Source: Listeria aquatica FSL S10-1188 (GTDB lineage Bacteria; Bacillota; Bacilli; Lactobacillales; Listeriaceae). From it: a stretch of 64,000 nucleotides of DNA. Below, piece by piece: positions 64,000 to 64,000 of this stretch. The position numbers were made by a program, and so were the translations under genes. The stretch covers positions 62,001 to 126,000 of the forward strand of contig NZ_AOCG01000001.1 in assembly GCF_000525795.1 (NCBI RefSeq), written 5' to 3'. The notes beneath the pieces were generated by a model that made no database searches, was not told the origin of the DNA, and saw nothing but the letters and a program-made list of their open reading frames with translations. How positions within the stretch are numbered: position 1 is the stretch's first letter; the number at the start of each line of letters is the position of its first letter.

Positions 64000-64000
64000 G

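Noticed and set aside
1-64000. CRISPR arrays, tRNA or rRNA genes, insertion sequences and prophage modules
   Set aside because: I looked for regular repeats, cloverleaf-like segments, transposase and integrase motifs and saw none that I could support.

Overview
The window reads as chromosomal DNA of a low-GC Firmicute, most likely a Listeriaceae member outside the classical Listeria species. The htrA-rlmH junction, the streptococcal-type pyruvate formate-lyase, a WxL surface protein, a PrfA/Crp-like regulator, an RsbR-type stressosome protein and the pdxST/pdxR locus all fit that group. The assignment is inference from gene content and order. No tRNA, rRNA, CRISPR array or IS element was seen.

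Layout: (1) 1-2.4 kb: 3' end of htrA, a dense DnaA-box cluster, rlmH, then two tiny hydrophobic peptide genes on the minus strand. (2) 2.4-6.7 kb: a DUF4091 glycosidase-like gene and an orphan PTS EIIC, with a divergent AraC regulator and a palindromic operator. (3) 6.9-11.3 kb: a decayed Crp/PrfA-like gene and a large secreted LRR/Ig-like protein with an internal duplication. (4) 11.6-14.2 kb: a divergent MspI-like restriction-modification pair. (5) 14.4-19 kb: an ABC exporter with a TetR regulator, a DUF1905 protein and an aldo/keto reductase. (6) 19.4-26.8 kb: a catabolic operon with PRD regulator, fructose-type PTS IIA/IIB/IIC, class II aldolase, D-lyxose isomerase, mutarotase and xylulokinase. 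(7) 27-33.4 kb: small membrane proteins, a universal stress protein, an Mrr relic, pdxT-pdxS/pdxR, a hydrolase and an FMN reductase. (8) 33.5-37.2 kb: a GIY-YIG/DUF2075 helicase-like protein coupled to a MazG-like pyrophosphohydrolase, then a PLP enzyme and DUF2200. (9) 37.3-46.5 kb: AMP-binding enzyme, SRPBCC protein, DrrAB-like ABC exporter with DUF1048, MFS drug exporter, pflB and a WxL protein. (10) 46.7-53 kb: a small RNA candidate, Crp-family regulator, GNAT, RsbR paralogue, MFS transporter, amidohydrolase and DUF1801. (11) 53.2-62.1 kb: rmlB and the arabinose regulon araR / araE / araBDA / galM. (12) 62.1-64 kb: a GntR relic, an unknown protein and the 3' part of an ABC permease.

A global property matters for every reader: at least 20 otherwise well-conserved genes are split by one-base indels that nearly all lie in homopolymer runs. 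I read these as sequencing or assembly errors (a flow-type chemistry would do this), not gene decay, and annotate the joined spans as genes. True relics, with missing ends or several stops, are marked as pseudogenes.
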